Part shown: positions 16,628 to 24,817 of the stretch, one piece after another
Position numbering within the stretch: the first letter of the stretch is position 1
How the letters are laid out: every line of letters begins with the position of its first letter
NCBI GenBank assembly: GCA_934636105.1
Contig: CAKTZR010000004.1
Span: 1 to 64,000, forward strand
Direction: 5' to 3'
Length of the DNA: 64,000 bases
From: an uncultured Clostridia bacterium
Lineage (GTDB): Bacteria; Bacillota; Clostridia; Christensenellales; Aristaeellaceae
The notes under the pieces: generated by a model
Database searches by the model: none
Told to the model about the DNA's origin: nothing
The model's input: only the letters and a program-made list of their open reading frames with translations
Program-made: the position numbers and the translations under genes

Positions 16628-17107
16628 ATGGATACGTTGCTCTACGCCGGCAGTTTTGACCCGGTGACGCGCGGCCACATGGACGTTATTCGCCGCGCGG
16701 CGGCGCTGTGCGGGCAGCTGGTCGTCGCGGTGATGCACAACCCCGAAAAGCACGGCTTTCTGCCCGTGCCGATGCGGGTGGAACTTTTGAAAACAGCCTG
16801 CCGCGATCTGCCCAACGTGCGGGTGATTGCACACGGCGGGCTGCTCATCGACTGCGCGCACGAAGTCGGGGCCAAAGCGGTTATCCGCGGGCTTCGTCCG
16901 CTGGGCGATTTTGAAAGCGAATATCAGATGGCGCAGGTGAACAAACGTCTTGGCGGCGTGGAAACCCTGCTGATGACCACCAGCGACGACTGCGCGAGCA
17001 TTTCTTCGAGCATCGTGCGGCAGGTGGCGGCCTTCGGCGGGGACATTTCGCCGATGGTGCCGGAGGGCACGGCCGAGCAGATTCTTGCGGCGCTCTCCCA
17101 AAAATAA
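16628..17107 (+). CDS. coaD: Phosphopantetheine adenylyltransferase
   Basis: 159 aa. It transfers AMP from ATP to 4'-phosphopantetheine, the fourth step of CoA synthesis. The nucleotidyltransferase motif YAGSFDPVTRGHMD (residues 6-19) carries the T/HxGH site; RGLRPLGDFESEYQMA and the C-terminal ISSSIVRQVAAFGGD complete the hexameric family signature. It follows rsmD without a gap. Confidence 0.97.
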   Translation: MDTLLYAGSFDPVTRGHMDVIRRAAALCGQLVVAVMHNPEKHGFLPVPMRVELLKTACRDLPNVRVIAHGGLLIDCAHEVGAKAVIRGLRPLGDFESEYQMAQVNKRLGGVETLLMTTSDDCASISSSIVRQVAAFGGDISPMVPEGTAEQILAALSQK

Positions 17108-17194
17108 AGCGGAAACAACACGCTGTTTGGAGCATAGAATATGGAAAATGAACGCAGATATCGCAGACGAACTTCGGACGTGAAGGAGGACAAC

Positions 17195-17902
17195 ATGGAT
17201 AGCAGCGAGCAGGAGCCGCGCACCGTGCGCCGCGAATACGGCAGTTCAGGTGCCTCGGACAGCATCGGGCAGGCGCGCCGGGTGATCGATCAGCTGGAAA
17301 ACTATGTTAAGGACGCGCGCCGGGTGCCGATGTCCAAAACCTTAAGTTTTGTGGACACGGGAGAGCTGCTGGATTTGATCGGGCAGCTGCGCATCGTGCT
17401 GCCGCACACGGTGGTGCAGGCGCAGGCGATTCTGGATCAGCAAAAGCAGATCATCGGCGACGCGAAGGCCGAGGCGGACAAGACGGCGGACACGGCGGAG
17501 TCGATTTACAAAGAGACGGTCAGCAAGGCAAAGCAGCTTGAGCAGGAAGTCAAGGCTGACGCGGACGCTTACGACAAGCAGATTCGCCAGAAGGCGCAGG
17601 AGGACTCGAACGCGATCATTGCGGACGCGAACACCCGCGCCGAACAGATCATTTTCAACGCCCAGCAGCAGTCGCAGAAGCTGGTGGAGGACAACGAAAT
17701 CACCCGCCGCGCGCAGGCCTACGCCGTTGAAACGCGCGAGCGCGCCGAAAAGGATGCGGACAGCATCTACAATCAGGCGTGCGTGCAGGTGGACAAGATG
17801 CTTTCCGGTGCGGCTGCGGCGCTTTCCCGCAGCGCCAGCGAACTGGCGGCCCTTCGAGATAATCTGCTGACGCAGGGGAACACCCAGCAGCAGGATCGAT
17901 AA
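17195..17902 (+). CDS. Coiled-coil protein, DivIVA/ATPase-subunit-like
   Basis: 235 aa. After a charged N-terminus and a folded segment (residues about 20-80: QARRVIDQLENYVKDARRVP ... LLDLIGQLRIVLP), most of the protein is a long Ala/Gln/Glu/Lys-rich coiled coil (about 85-215). Similar proteins next to coaD in Clostridia are annotated vaguely as ATPase; no nucleotide site is present. A structural or scaffolding role near division or envelope synthesis is inference. ATG 17195 follows AAGGAGG; an in-frame ATG at 17141 has a weaker site. Confidence 0.78.
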   Translation: MDSSEQEPRTVRREYGSSGASDSIGQARRVIDQLENYVKDARRVPMSKTLSFVDTGELLDLIGQLRIVLPHTVVQAQAILDQQKQIIGDAKAEADKTADTAESIYKETVSKAKQLEQEVKADADAYDKQIRQKAQEDSNAIIADANTRAEQIIFNAQQQSQKLVEDNEITRRAQAYAVETRERAEKDADSIYNQACVQVDKMLSGAAAALSRSASELAALRDNLLTQGNTQQQDR

Positions 17903-17956
17903 ACACGCTTGTCCCTCCGCGCTGGAGGGACGGGAAGCGCGAAAGGAGAAATACCG

Positions 17957-18925
17957 ATGAACGAGAAAAACACGCTTTATATTGTCGTGCCGTGCTACAA
18001 GGAGCAGGAGGTTCTGCCGGAGACGAGCAAGCGCCTGCGCGAGAAGATGCACCAGTTGATGGACGAGGGCAAGATCAGCCGCCAGAGCCGCGTGATGTTT
18101 GTCAACGACGGTTCCAGCGACAACACCTGGCCGATCATCAGCGAGCTGCACGAGAAGGAGCCGGAGATGTTTTCCGGCGTGAACCTCTCCCGCAACCGCG
18201 GCCATCAAAACGCGCTGCTGGCCGGTCTGCTGACCGCCGTGAATTACGCGGATATGATCGTTTCGATGGATGCGGATTTGCAGGACGACATCAACGCCGT
18301 CGATGAGATGGTGGACGATTACCACAAGGGTTACGAGGTCGTGTACGGCGTGCGCAGCAAGCGCGAGACCGACACGTTCTTCAAGCGCTTTACGGCCGAG
18401 GGCTTTTACAAGGTGATGAAGGCGCTGGGTGTGGATATCGTGTTCAACCATGCGGATTACCGCCTGATGAGCAAGCGCGCGGTCGAGGGCCTGTCCCAGT
18501 TTACGGAGGTCAACCTGTTCCTGCGCGGCATTGTGCCGCAGATCGGCTACAAGTGGACGACCGTGACCTATGAGCGCGCGGAACGCTTTGCGGGCGAGAG
18601 CAAATACCCGCTCAAGAAGATGATCGCTTTCGCCGCCGACGGCATCACGAGCTTCTCGGTCAAGCCGATTCGGCTGGTGTTCTCTACGGGCGTAGTAGTG
18701 TTCATCATCAGCCTGATTATGCTGCTCTATGCGCTGATCGCCAAGATTGCGGGCCATACCTCCGTCGGCTGGACGTCCCTGATGGGCTCGATCTGGCTCA
18801 TCGGCGGCATTCAGCTGCTCGGCCTGGGCGTTGTCGGCGAATACATCGGCAAGATTTACAACGAGACCAAGCGCCGCCCGCGCTTCATCATCGAAAGCGT
18901 GCTGAACAAGGCGGATAACGAATAA
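17957..18925 (+). CDS. Family 2 glycosyltransferase, GtrB/DPM1-like with two C-terminal TM helices
   Basis: 322 aa. The catalytic domain (1-225) starts TLYIVVPCYKEQEVLP and carries VNDGSSDNTW, NLSRNRGHQNALLAGL and the metal site MDADLQDD. Two membrane helices at about 238-262 and 274-298 anchor it. Such enzymes transfer a sugar (glucose, GlcNAc or arabinose types) from a nucleotide donor to undecaprenyl phosphate. ATG 17957 follows AAAGGAGAA. The stop TAA shares its last base with the mazG start, so they are coupled. Compare the GT2-GtrA fusion at 6030: this one lacks the flippase part. Confidence 0.93.
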   Translation: MNEKNTLYIVVPCYKEQEVLPETSKRLREKMHQLMDEGKISRQSRVMFVNDGSSDNTWPIISELHEKEPEMFSGVNLSRNRGHQNALLAGLLTAVNYADMIVSMDADLQDDINAVDEMVDDYHKGYEVVYGVRSKRETDTFFKRFTAEGFYKVMKALGVDIVFNHADYRLMSKRAVEGLSQFTEVNLFLRGIVPQIGYKWTTVTYERAERFAGESKYPLKKMIAFAADGITSFSVKPIRLVFSTGVVVFIISLIMLLYALIAKIAGHTSVGWTSLMGSIWLIGGIQLLGLGVVGEYIGKIYNETKRRPRFIIESVLNKADNE

Positions 18926-20304
18926 TGGACGGCAAAAAGCACATCATAACTGTAGTCGCGTTGGGGCCGGACAGCGGCGATATGCTCACCTGCGGCGCAT
19001 ACGATGCGCTGAAGGGCGCGGACAGGCTGCTGCTGCGCACGGGGCGGCATGGCGTGGCGGACAGGCTGGCGCGTGAGGGCGCGGCGTTTGAAACGCTGGA
19101 CGCGCTCTATGAGCGGACGGAGGATTTCGACGAGCTTTGCGAACTGGCCGTGCGCGCGATTATCAAGCGCGCCGAAGAAGCGCAGACGCTCTGCTACGCC
19201 GTCAGCGAGCCGCAGAGCGACGCGACCGTTCGCGCGCTGGCTAAGGCTCTGCCGGGGAATGTTGAACTCCGAATCATCGGCGGCGTGACGCTGACGGACG
19301 CGGCGGCCTGCGCGGTGATTCCCTTCGGCGTGAACACGGAAAACCTGCGCACGGTGACGGCGCTTTCGACGACGGAAATGCGCGTGCAGGCGGATTGCCC
19401 GCAGGTCGTCACCGAAATCGACAACTGCTACCTGGCTTCGGACGTGAAGCTCTGGCTGGGCGATTTGTTTGACGACGAGACGACGGTTTACTTCTTGGAA
19501 AACGCCGCCGAGCCGGGCGCAGCTGCCAGGCCGATTGCGCTCTGCGAATTGGACAGGCAGGCGCATTATGACCACAGAACCGCCGTGCTCGTGCCGAGAG
19601 TCAGCGTATACGACAGAAGCCGCGCGTCCTACGAGGACTTTGTACAGGTCATCAGCCGTCTGCGCGCGCCCGGCGGGTGCCCGTGGGACAGGGCGCAGAC
19701 CCATCATACGCTGCGGCAGTACATGATCGAGGAAGCCTGCGAAGCGGCGGATGCGATGGACGGCGACGACGACATGAAGATGGCCGACGAGCTGGGCGAC
19801 GTGCTGCTGCAAGTGGTGCTCAACAGCTGCATCGGCGCGGAACATCGCGCGTTTACGGATCGCGACGTGACCAGCATGGCGGCGCACAAGATGATTACGC
19901 GCCACGAACACGTTTTCGGCAAGGCCAAGGCAGAAAACGCGCAGGCGGTCGTTTCCGTCTGGGAAAACGCGAAGAAGAAGGAGCGCGGCGAGCAGACGGC
20001 GCTGGAGCGCGTGCTCGATGTGCCGCTCTCCCTGCCGGCGCTGATGCGCGGGCAGAAGGTCGTCCGCCGCGAAGCCGGGGCCAAAGGGCAGAAGCTCGAC
20101 GGCGCGGCGATGCTCGCGCGCGTGGCCGAGCTGGCCGGGCAGACGGGCGGCGACAAAGCGGCGCAGGAAGCGCGGCTGGGCGAGATGCTCGAATGCCTGT
20201 GCGCCGCCGCGGAGGCGCAGGGGCTGGACGCGGAAACCGCTTTGCGCGGCCAAACGAAAAAACGCATCGACGCGCTACGCGATGAGGACGAAAAAACCTT
20301 GTAA
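18925..20304 (+). CDS. mazG: MazG nucleotide pyrophosphohydrolase with N-terminal methylase-like domain
   Basis: 459 aa, YabN-type. The N-terminal ~230 residues resemble the tetrapyrrole (SAM-dependent) methylase fold seen in Bacillota MazG (VVALGPDSGDMLTCGAYDAL, IIGGVTLTDAAA). From about residue 236 the MazG domain begins: FVQVISRLRAPGGCPWDRAQ, then EEACEAADAM and ELGDVLLQVVLNS, giving the E-x2-E and E-x2-D metal residues. It hydrolyses NTPs, possibly aberrant ones or (p)ppGpp-related nucleotides. It overlaps the GT gene by one base. Confidence 0.93.
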   Translation: MDGKKHIITVVALGPDSGDMLTCGAYDALKGADRLLLRTGRHGVADRLAREGAAFETLDALYERTEDFDELCELAVRAIIKRAEEAQTLCYAVSEPQSDATVRALAKALPGNVELRIIGGVTLTDAAACAVIPFGVNTENLRTVTALSTTEMRVQADCPQVVTEIDNCYLASDVKLWLGDLFDDETTVYFLENAAEPGAAARPIALCELDRQAHYDHRTAVLVPRVSVYDRSRASYEDFVQVISRLRAPGGCPWDRAQTHHTLRQYMIEEACEAADAMDGDDDMKMADELGDVLLQVVLNSCIGAEHRAFTDRDVTSMAAHKMITRHEHVFGKAKAENAQAVVSVWENAKKKERGEQTALERVLDVPLSLPALMRGQKVVRREAGAKGQKLDGAAMLARVAELAGQTGGDKAAQEARLGEMLECLCAAAEAQGLDAETALRGQTKKRIDALRDEDEKTL

Positions 20305-20339
20305 AACCCATGAAATTTTTATAAAAATTGCGTTTCCTC

Positions 20340-20368
20340 TTGCAGGAAAGAGGGAAACCATGTAGAAT
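20340..20368 (+). promoter_or_regulatory. Promoter for the HU gene
   Basis: TTGCAG, 17-nt spacer, TAGAAT, giving a leader of about 80 nt before the HU start. Confidence 0.7.
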
Positions 20369-20457
20369 ATGTCATAGTCGCCTTCATGTGCGATTGATGT
20401 TCAAAGGACACGTCAGAAAATCACGATGACGTTGTTTCAAGGAGGATTTTTTACACC

Positions 20458-20733
20458 ATGAATAAGAACGAACTGAGCGCGGCGATCGCCGCGAAGGCGG
20501 GCCTGACCCGCAAGGATGCCGAGGCTGCCCTGTGCGCGATGAGCGACATCATTGCCGAGAGCCTCAAGAACGGCGAGAAGGTGCAGATCGTTGGCTTTGG
20601 TGCTTTCGAAGTCAAGGAGCGTCCGGCCCGCAAGGCTCGCAACCCCAAGACCGGCGAGGAAATCCAGATCGGCGCGCGCCGCTCCCCGATGTTCAAGCCG
20701 GGCAAGGCGCTGAAGGAAGCTGTTGAAGGCTAA
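20458..20733 (+). CDS. hup: HU family DNA-binding protein
   Basis: A 91-aa histone-like protein that bends DNA as a dimer. It opens MNKNELSAAIAAKAGLTRKD, followed by VQIVGFGAFEVKERPARKAR and the beta-arm region RNPKTGEEI (residues about 61-69, with the intercalating proline), then FKPGKALKEAV. ATG follows AAGGAGG. It has its own promoter and a strong terminator, as expected for an abundant protein. Codon use is strongly biased. Confidence 0.97.
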   Translation: MNKNELSAAIAAKAGLTRKDAEAALCAMSDIIAESLKNGEKVQIVGFGAFEVKERPARKARNPKTGEEIQIGARRSPMFKPGKALKEAVEG

Positions 20734-20734
20734 A

Positions 20735-20772
20735 AAGAAATTCCCGGAAGGTTGCTTCCGGGTTTCTTTTTT
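20735..20772 (+). terminator. Terminator after HU
   Basis: AAAGAAA-tt-CCCGGAAG pairs with CTTCCGGG-TTTCTTT around a GTTG loop. Confidence 0.9.
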
Positions 20773-20796
20773 GAACAACAAAAGGAGAAACCTCCC

Positions 20797-21714
20797 ATGG
20801 ATTACATTTTCAAACCCATGTCCTATGTGCTCGTGATCGTGCTGGGGTATCTGCTCAAGCGCGCGGGCTTTTTCGGCAGGGACGACCATCGGCTGATGAG
20901 CAAGATCATGGTCAACATCACCCTGCCGTGTACCATCATTCAGGCGTTCGACGGCTTTGAGCGCGACGCGAAGATGTTCATCATCGTGGGCCTGGGCTTC
21001 GTGTGCGCGTTTGTGCCGATTCTGCTGATGTATCTGTTCACGGGCGGAGTGGAAAAGCGCCTGCGCGCGTATCGCATGCTGAATATCGGCGGATACAACA
21101 TCGGCTGCTTCTCGCTGCCGCTGGTGCAGGCGTTTTTCGGCAACACGGGCGTTGTGGCGGCTTGCATGTTCGACACGGGCAACGCCATCATGATGACCGG
21201 CGGCGCGTATGCCATGACCTCCACGCTGCTCAAAACGGGCGGCGAGGAGAAGGAGAGCTTCGGCGACATTTTGATGAAGTTCGTCAAGTCGCTGCCGTTC
21301 GACGTGTATATGATGATGCTGATTCTGGCGGCGGCGGATGTGAAAATTCCTTCTGCGGTTTTCACGCTTACCCGTCCGGCAGGGCAGGCGAACGCGTTCA
21401 TCGCGATGCTGATGATCGGCATGATGTTTGAGCCGGCGGGCGACAAGGCGCTTCTGCGCGAGACGGCGCGGGAACTGCTCGGACGCTATCTTTTTGCGGC
21501 AATCAGTGCGGCGCTGGTGTTCTTCTGCACGCCGTTTGAGCTGGTTGTGCGCCAGACGCTCTGCCTGGTCTGCTTTGCGCCGCTTTCCTCCCTTGCGCCG
21601 ATTTATACCGACCGCTGCCACAGCGACACGGCGCTGGCGAGCTTCACGAACTCGGTTTCCATTGCGGTGAGCCTGGTCATCATGCTGGCGCTGGGGCTGG
21701 GGTTTGTGCTGTAA
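20797..21714 (+). CDS. AEC family transporter (auxin efflux carrier-like)
   Basis: 305 aa with about ten membrane helices in the inverted-repeat layout of the AEC/bile acid-sodium symporter superfamily. Typical family segments are VLVIVLGYLLKRAGFF with LMSKIMVNITLPCTI after it, a G-N motif in GYNIGCFSLPL, and the end LSSLAPIYTDRCHSDTALAS. Bacterial members export or take up dicarboxylates such as malate, but the substrate here is unknown. ATG 20797 follows AAAGGAG. A family B repeat follows the stop. Confidence 0.88.
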   Translation: MDYIFKPMSYVLVIVLGYLLKRAGFFGRDDHRLMSKIMVNITLPCTIIQAFDGFERDAKMFIIVGLGFVCAFVPILLMYLFTGGVEKRLRAYRMLNIGGYNIGCFSLPLVQAFFGNTGVVAACMFDTGNAIMMTGGAYAMTSTLLKTGGEEKESFGDILMKFVKSLPFDVYMMMLILAAADVKIPSAVFTLTRPAGQANAFIAMLMIGMMFEPAGDKALLRETARELLGRYLFAAISAALVFFCTPFELVVRQTLCLVCFAPLSSLAPIYTDRCHSDTALASFTNSVSIAVSLVIMLALGLGFVL

Positions 21715-21893
21715 GGGGACGTTGGGCTGCCGCCCAAACCTGCCTGAGGGATTAAATCCCTCAGACTCCCTTCTTCGCTTCGCGCATACAGCTCGAGGAT
21801 TAGATATCATGGATTGCGCAGCAATCCATGAAGGAGGGAAATCCAAGAACCTCAGGTTCTTGGTGGGGTATGGGGCAAAGCCCCATCGTTCCT
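21715..21893. repeat. Family B repeat, copy 3
   Basis: It starts GGGGACGTTGGGCTGCCGCC and ends GGGGCAAAGCCCCATCGTTCC. It contains the palindromes GAGGGATTAAATCCCTC, TGGATTGC-gc-AGCAATCCA and CAAGAACCTCAGGTTCTTGG. It fills the gap between the AEC gene and the MerR-type promoter. An open frame of about 70 codons across it is a repeat artefact. Confidence 0.8.
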
Positions 21894-21904
21894 TAAAAAA
21901 GGAC

Positions 21905-21935
21905 TTGACTTCAACCGTGGTTTAAGTCTTATAAT
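21905..21935 (+). promoter_or_regulatory. MerR-type promoter/operator for the DUF362 gene
   Basis: TTGACT and TATAAT are separated by 19 nt instead of 17. The spacer holds a dyad, GACTTCAACC-GT-GGTTTAAGTC (21907-21928), whose arms match in 9 of 10 positions. Over-long spacers with a centred dyad are the hallmark of promoters activated by MerR-family regulators, which twist the DNA to realign -35 and -10. The regulator gene is not in this window. Confidence 0.85.
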
Positions 21936-21980
21936 ACAGGGTGTAAGCGTCAAACACTTTGGATTCAGGGAGAGATTACC

Positions 21981-23111
21981 ATGGAAAAGGCAAAAGTCTA
22001 TTATACCGATTTCCGAACGATCGCGTTCGGCGACGGCCTGCCCACCAAGCTCAAGAAGCTGATTAAAAAGGCGGGTATCGGCCAGATTGACATGGACGGC
22101 AAGTTTGTCGCCATCAAGATGCACTTCGGCGAGCAGGGCAACATCAGCTTCCTGCGCCCGAACTACGCCCGCGCGGTGGTCGATGTCGTCAAGGAGCTGG
22201 GCGGCAAGCCGTTCCTGACGGACTGCAACACCATGTATCCCGGAAGCCGAAAGAACGCCATCGAGCATCTGTATTGCGCGTGGGAGAACGGCTTCACGCC
22301 GCTGACGGTCGGCTGTCCGGTCATCATCGGCGACGGTCTTAAGGGCACGGATGATATCGCTGTGCCGGTCGAGGGCGGCGAATATGTGAAGGAAGCGCGC
22401 ATTGGCCGCGCAATCATGGATGCGGATGTGTTCATCAGTCTGACCCACTTCAAGGGCCACGAGATGACCGGTTTCGGCGGCACGATCAAGAACATCGGCA
22501 TGGGCTGCGGCTCCCGCGCGGGCAAGACCGAACAGCACTCCAACGGCAAGCCCAGCATCAACGAGGATGTTTGCCGCGGCTGCCGCCGCTGCCAGAAGGA
22601 ATGCGCCAACGGCGGCCTGATGTTCGACAGCGAGAAGCGCAAGATGCACGTCGATCACGAGCACTGCGTCGGCTGCGGCCGCTGCCTGGGCGCATGCAAC
22701 TTCGATGCGATCAGCTTCGATAACTACGATGCGAACGAGCTGCTCAACGCGCGCATGGCCGAATACACGAAAGCCGTCGTCGATGGCCGTCCGAACTTCC
22801 ACATCTCGCTGATTGTGGACGTGTCCCCGAACTGCGACTGCCACGGCGAGAACGACGCGCCGATTCTGCCGAACATCGGCATGTTCGCGTCCTTCGATCC
22901 GTTGGCGCTGGATCAGGCGTGCGTGGATGCGTGCATTGCCGCGAACCCGATGCCGCACAGCCAGCTTTCCGACAACATGAAGAAGCCGGGCTTCGCCGAT
23001 TGGGGCGACCCGTTCCGCAACTCCACGCCGGAATCCGAATGGCGCAGCTGCCTCGACCATGCCGAGAAGATCGGTCTGGGCACGAGAGAATATGAGCTGA
23101 TTAAGCTGTAA
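21981..23111 (+). CDS. DUF362 protein with two [4Fe-4S] clusters
   Basis: 376 aa. The DUF362 domain (residues about 35-185) includes AIKMHFGEQGNISFLRP, LTHFKGHEMTGFGGTIKN and IGMGCGSRAGK. A ferredoxin insert at about 190-245 carries CRGCRRCQKEC and CVGCGRCLGAC, enough for two 4Fe-4S clusters. The C-terminal part has further cysteines (CDCHGENDAP). Such proteins occur widely in anaerobes and are probably soluble electron-transfer proteins; no reaction is established. A MerR-type promoter suggests induction by a small molecule, metal or redox stress. Confidence 0.9.
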   Translation: MEKAKVYYTDFRTIAFGDGLPTKLKKLIKKAGIGQIDMDGKFVAIKMHFGEQGNISFLRPNYARAVVDVVKELGGKPFLTDCNTMYPGSRKNAIEHLYCAWENGFTPLTVGCPVIIGDGLKGTDDIAVPVEGGEYVKEARIGRAIMDADVFISLTHFKGHEMTGFGGTIKNIGMGCGSRAGKTEQHSNGKPSINEDVCRGCRRCQKECANGGLMFDSEKRKMHVDHEHCVGCGRCLGACNFDAISFDNYDANELLNARMAEYTKAVVDGRPNFHISLIVDVSPNCDCHGENDAPILPNIGMFASFDPLALDQACVDACIAANPMPHSQLSDNMKKPGFADWGDPFRNSTPESEWRSCLDHAEKIGLGTREYELIKL

Positions 23112-23134
23112 GCGAAGTAAGCTGAATATCTGCC

Positions 23135-23165
23135 CCGACTGCGGTAAAACGCGGTCTGGATTTTT
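23135..23165 (+). terminator. Probable terminator after the DUF362 gene
   Basis: GACTGCG pairs with CGCGGTC (one wobble), followed by TGGATTTTTG. Confidence 0.55.
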
Positions 23166-23225
23166 GCAACTATAAAGGTCAAAAACAGTCCATAAAGACG
23201 GCGCAATTAGAATAATCGAATAATC

Positions 23226-23254
23226 TTGCACGAAAGAAAAATCCGTTTTATCAT
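23226..23254 (+). promoter_or_regulatory. Promoter for the OadB/OadG-like pair
   Basis: TTGCAC, 17-nt spacer, TATCAT, about 40 nt ahead of the start codon. Confidence 0.7.
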
Positions 23255-23294
23255 AAGGTTAAGCAAAACCTGTGAGGAAACGGAGGAAAAAACA

Positions 23295-24395
23295 ATGTCG
23301 CAAATTCTGGGGAACCTGGGCGCGCTGACGTGGCAGATGGCGGCGATGTGGGTCGTCGGCGGGGTGATGATTTATCTGGCCATCTGCAAGGAGATGGAGC
23401 CGACGCTGCTGCTGCCGATGGGCTTTGGCTGCATCCTGTGCAATCTGCCGAACTCCGGCGCGGTGGAGGTGCTGGAAACCCTGTTTCAGGCGGGCGTGGC
23501 CAACGAGCTTTTTCCGCTGCTGCTGTTCATCGGCATTGGCGCAATGATCGACTTCGGGCCGCTTTTGGCTGACCCGAAACTGCTGCTTTTCGGCGCGGCG
23601 GCGCAGTTCGGCATCTTCTTCACGCTGTCGATGGCAAGCCTGTTCGGCTTTGAACTGCGGGACGCGGCCTCCATCGCCATCATCGGCGCGGCGGATGGCC
23701 CGACCTCGATCTTCGTCGCTAACGTGCTGGAAAGCCACTATACGGCGGCGATTATCGTCGCGGCGTATTCCTACATGGCGCTCGTGCCGATTGTGCAGCC
23801 CTTCTGTATCCGCCTGATTACGACGAAGAAGGAACGCATGATCCGCATGGAGTATACCCCCGGAAAGATTACGAAAACCACGCGAATCCTGTTCCCGATT
23901 GTGGTGACGGTGATTGCGGGCATTGTGTCGCCGCAGAGCGTGGCGCTGGTCGGCTTCCTGATGTTCGGCAACCTGCTTCGCGAATGCGGCGTGCTGCGCA
24001 GCCTTTCCGAAACGGCGCAGAACGTGCTGGCGAACCTCATCAGCCTGATGCTCGGTCTGACGGTGGCGGTGCGCATGCAGGCGGAGAGCTTCCTTGTGCC
24101 GGAAACGCTGATGATTCTGGGGCTTGGCCTGATTGCGTTTATGTTTGACACGTTCGGCGGCGTGCTGTTCGGCAAGCTCATCAACCTGTTCGCCAAGAAG
24201 AAGATCAATCCGATGATCGGCGCGGCGGGCATTTCCGCGTTCCCAATGTCCTCTCGCGTGATTGCAAAGATGGCGAAGGAGGAAGACCCCTACAACTTCA
24301 TCCTCATGCAGGCGGCGGGCGCGAACGTGGCGGGGCAGGTCGCTTCCGTCATCGCGGGCGGCATCATTCTGGCGCTGATCGGGCCGCTGGTGTAA
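23295..24395 (+). CDS. Sodium ion-translocating decarboxylase beta subunit (OadB/GcdB/MmdB type)
   Basis: A 366-aa integral membrane subunit that couples decarboxylation of a carboxybiotin to outward Na+ pumping. Signature segments are IGAADGPTSIFVAN (with the Na+-site aspartate), GMLFIGIGAMIDFGPLL-type loops and the end AAGANVAGQVASVIAGG. ATG 23295 follows GGAGG; an upstream start at 23226 overlaps the promoter. The next gene is a tiny gamma-like subunit. No alpha carboxyltransferase or biotin carrier gene lies nearby, so partner subunits must be elsewhere or this pair works alone. Confidence 0.93.
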   Translation: MSQILGNLGALTWQMAAMWVVGGVMIYLAICKEMEPTLLLPMGFGCILCNLPNSGAVEVLETLFQAGVANELFPLLLFIGIGAMIDFGPLLADPKLLLFGAAAQFGIFFTLSMASLFGFELRDAASIAIIGAADGPTSIFVANVLESHYTAAIIVAAYSYMALVPIVQPFCIRLITTKKERMIRMEYTPGKITKTTRILFPIVVTVIAGIVSPQSVALVGFLMFGNLLRECGVLRSLSETAQNVLANLISLMLGLTVAVRMQAESFLVPETLMILGLGLIAFMFDTFGGVLFGKLINLFAKKKINPMIGAAGISAFPMSSRVIAKMAKEEDPYNFILMQAAGANVAGQVASVIAGGIILALIGPLV

Positions 24396-24410
24396 AAGGA
24401 GGTACGGATT

Positions 24411-24548
24411 ATGAAGCTCAATGTACAGGCTTTTTTGGATTCGCTGGTGTTCATGGGCGAGGGGATGCTGGGCATTTTCGCGGTGATGCTCATCATCATC
24501 GGCGTGGTTTATGCGCTCGGACACTTCACGGCAGAGAAGGAGGAATAA
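24411..24548 (+). CDS. OadG-like small membrane subunit, 45 aa
   Basis: A one-helix peptide: an amphipathic start (MKLNVQAFLDSLVFMGEGM), a hydrophobic helix GIFAVMLIIIGVVYAL and a charged tail TAEKEE. This is the layout of the gamma subunit (OadG) of sodium-pumping decarboxylases, where GxGMxGIF leads into the membrane helix. AAAGGAGG lies 8 bases before the ATG, 15 nt after the beta subunit stop, so the two are clearly one operon. At 45 codons it escapes normal gene-length cut-offs. Confidence 0.85.
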   Translation: MKLNVQAFLDSLVFMGEGMLGIFAVMLIIIGVVYALGHFTAEKEE

Positions 24549-24613
24549 ACCTTAACGAGAACTTAACAGGCGCAAAAAAGAAAAAAGAGCGTCTGTTCCA
24601 AAAACAATGGACG

Positions 24614-24648
24614 GAAAAGGCGGCTATGCTTCGGCATGGCCGCTTTTT
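24614..24648 (+). terminator. Terminator after the OadB/OadG pair
   Basis: AAAAGGCGGC-TATGC-TTCG-GCATG-GCCGCTTTTT with a UUCG tetraloop. Confidence 0.9.
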
Positions 24649-24725
24649 AGATGCTTGGAAAACAGCATAGCTTTCATCCATGTGCGCGGAGGTGTGAGCT
24701 TTTGCGAACCGTGACGGAGGTGCAG

Positions 24726-24746
24726 GCGGCCTCAGGCCGCTTTTTT
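24726..24746 (+). terminator. Second, short terminator
   Basis: GCGGCC-TCA-GGCCGC followed by six Ts, 80 nt beyond the previous terminator. The ~80-nt stretch between the two has no recognisable gene. A small RNA ended by this hairpin is possible, but no promoter is obvious. Confidence 0.75.
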
Positions 24747-24756
24747 CAGGCCGCTG

Positions 24757-24785
24757 TGGACATTGTCCGTGAAAACGGGTATAAT
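24757..24785 (+). promoter_or_regulatory. Promoter for pgmB
   Basis: TGGACA, 17-nt spacer, TATAAT, 32 nt before the start codon. Confidence 0.85.
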
Positions 24786-24817
24786 GAGAGTAAATCAAAA
24801 CGAGGAGCGTAAAAGAT

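Noticed and set aside
21704..21925. 73-codon frame across family B repeat copy 3
   Set aside because: It lies almost entirely in the palindromic repeat and would conflict with the MerR-type promoter. No ribosome binding site.
24650..24746. Small RNA gene between two terminators
   Set aside because: A terminator ends it, but I find no promoter and no known RNA family features, so it is left as intergenic.
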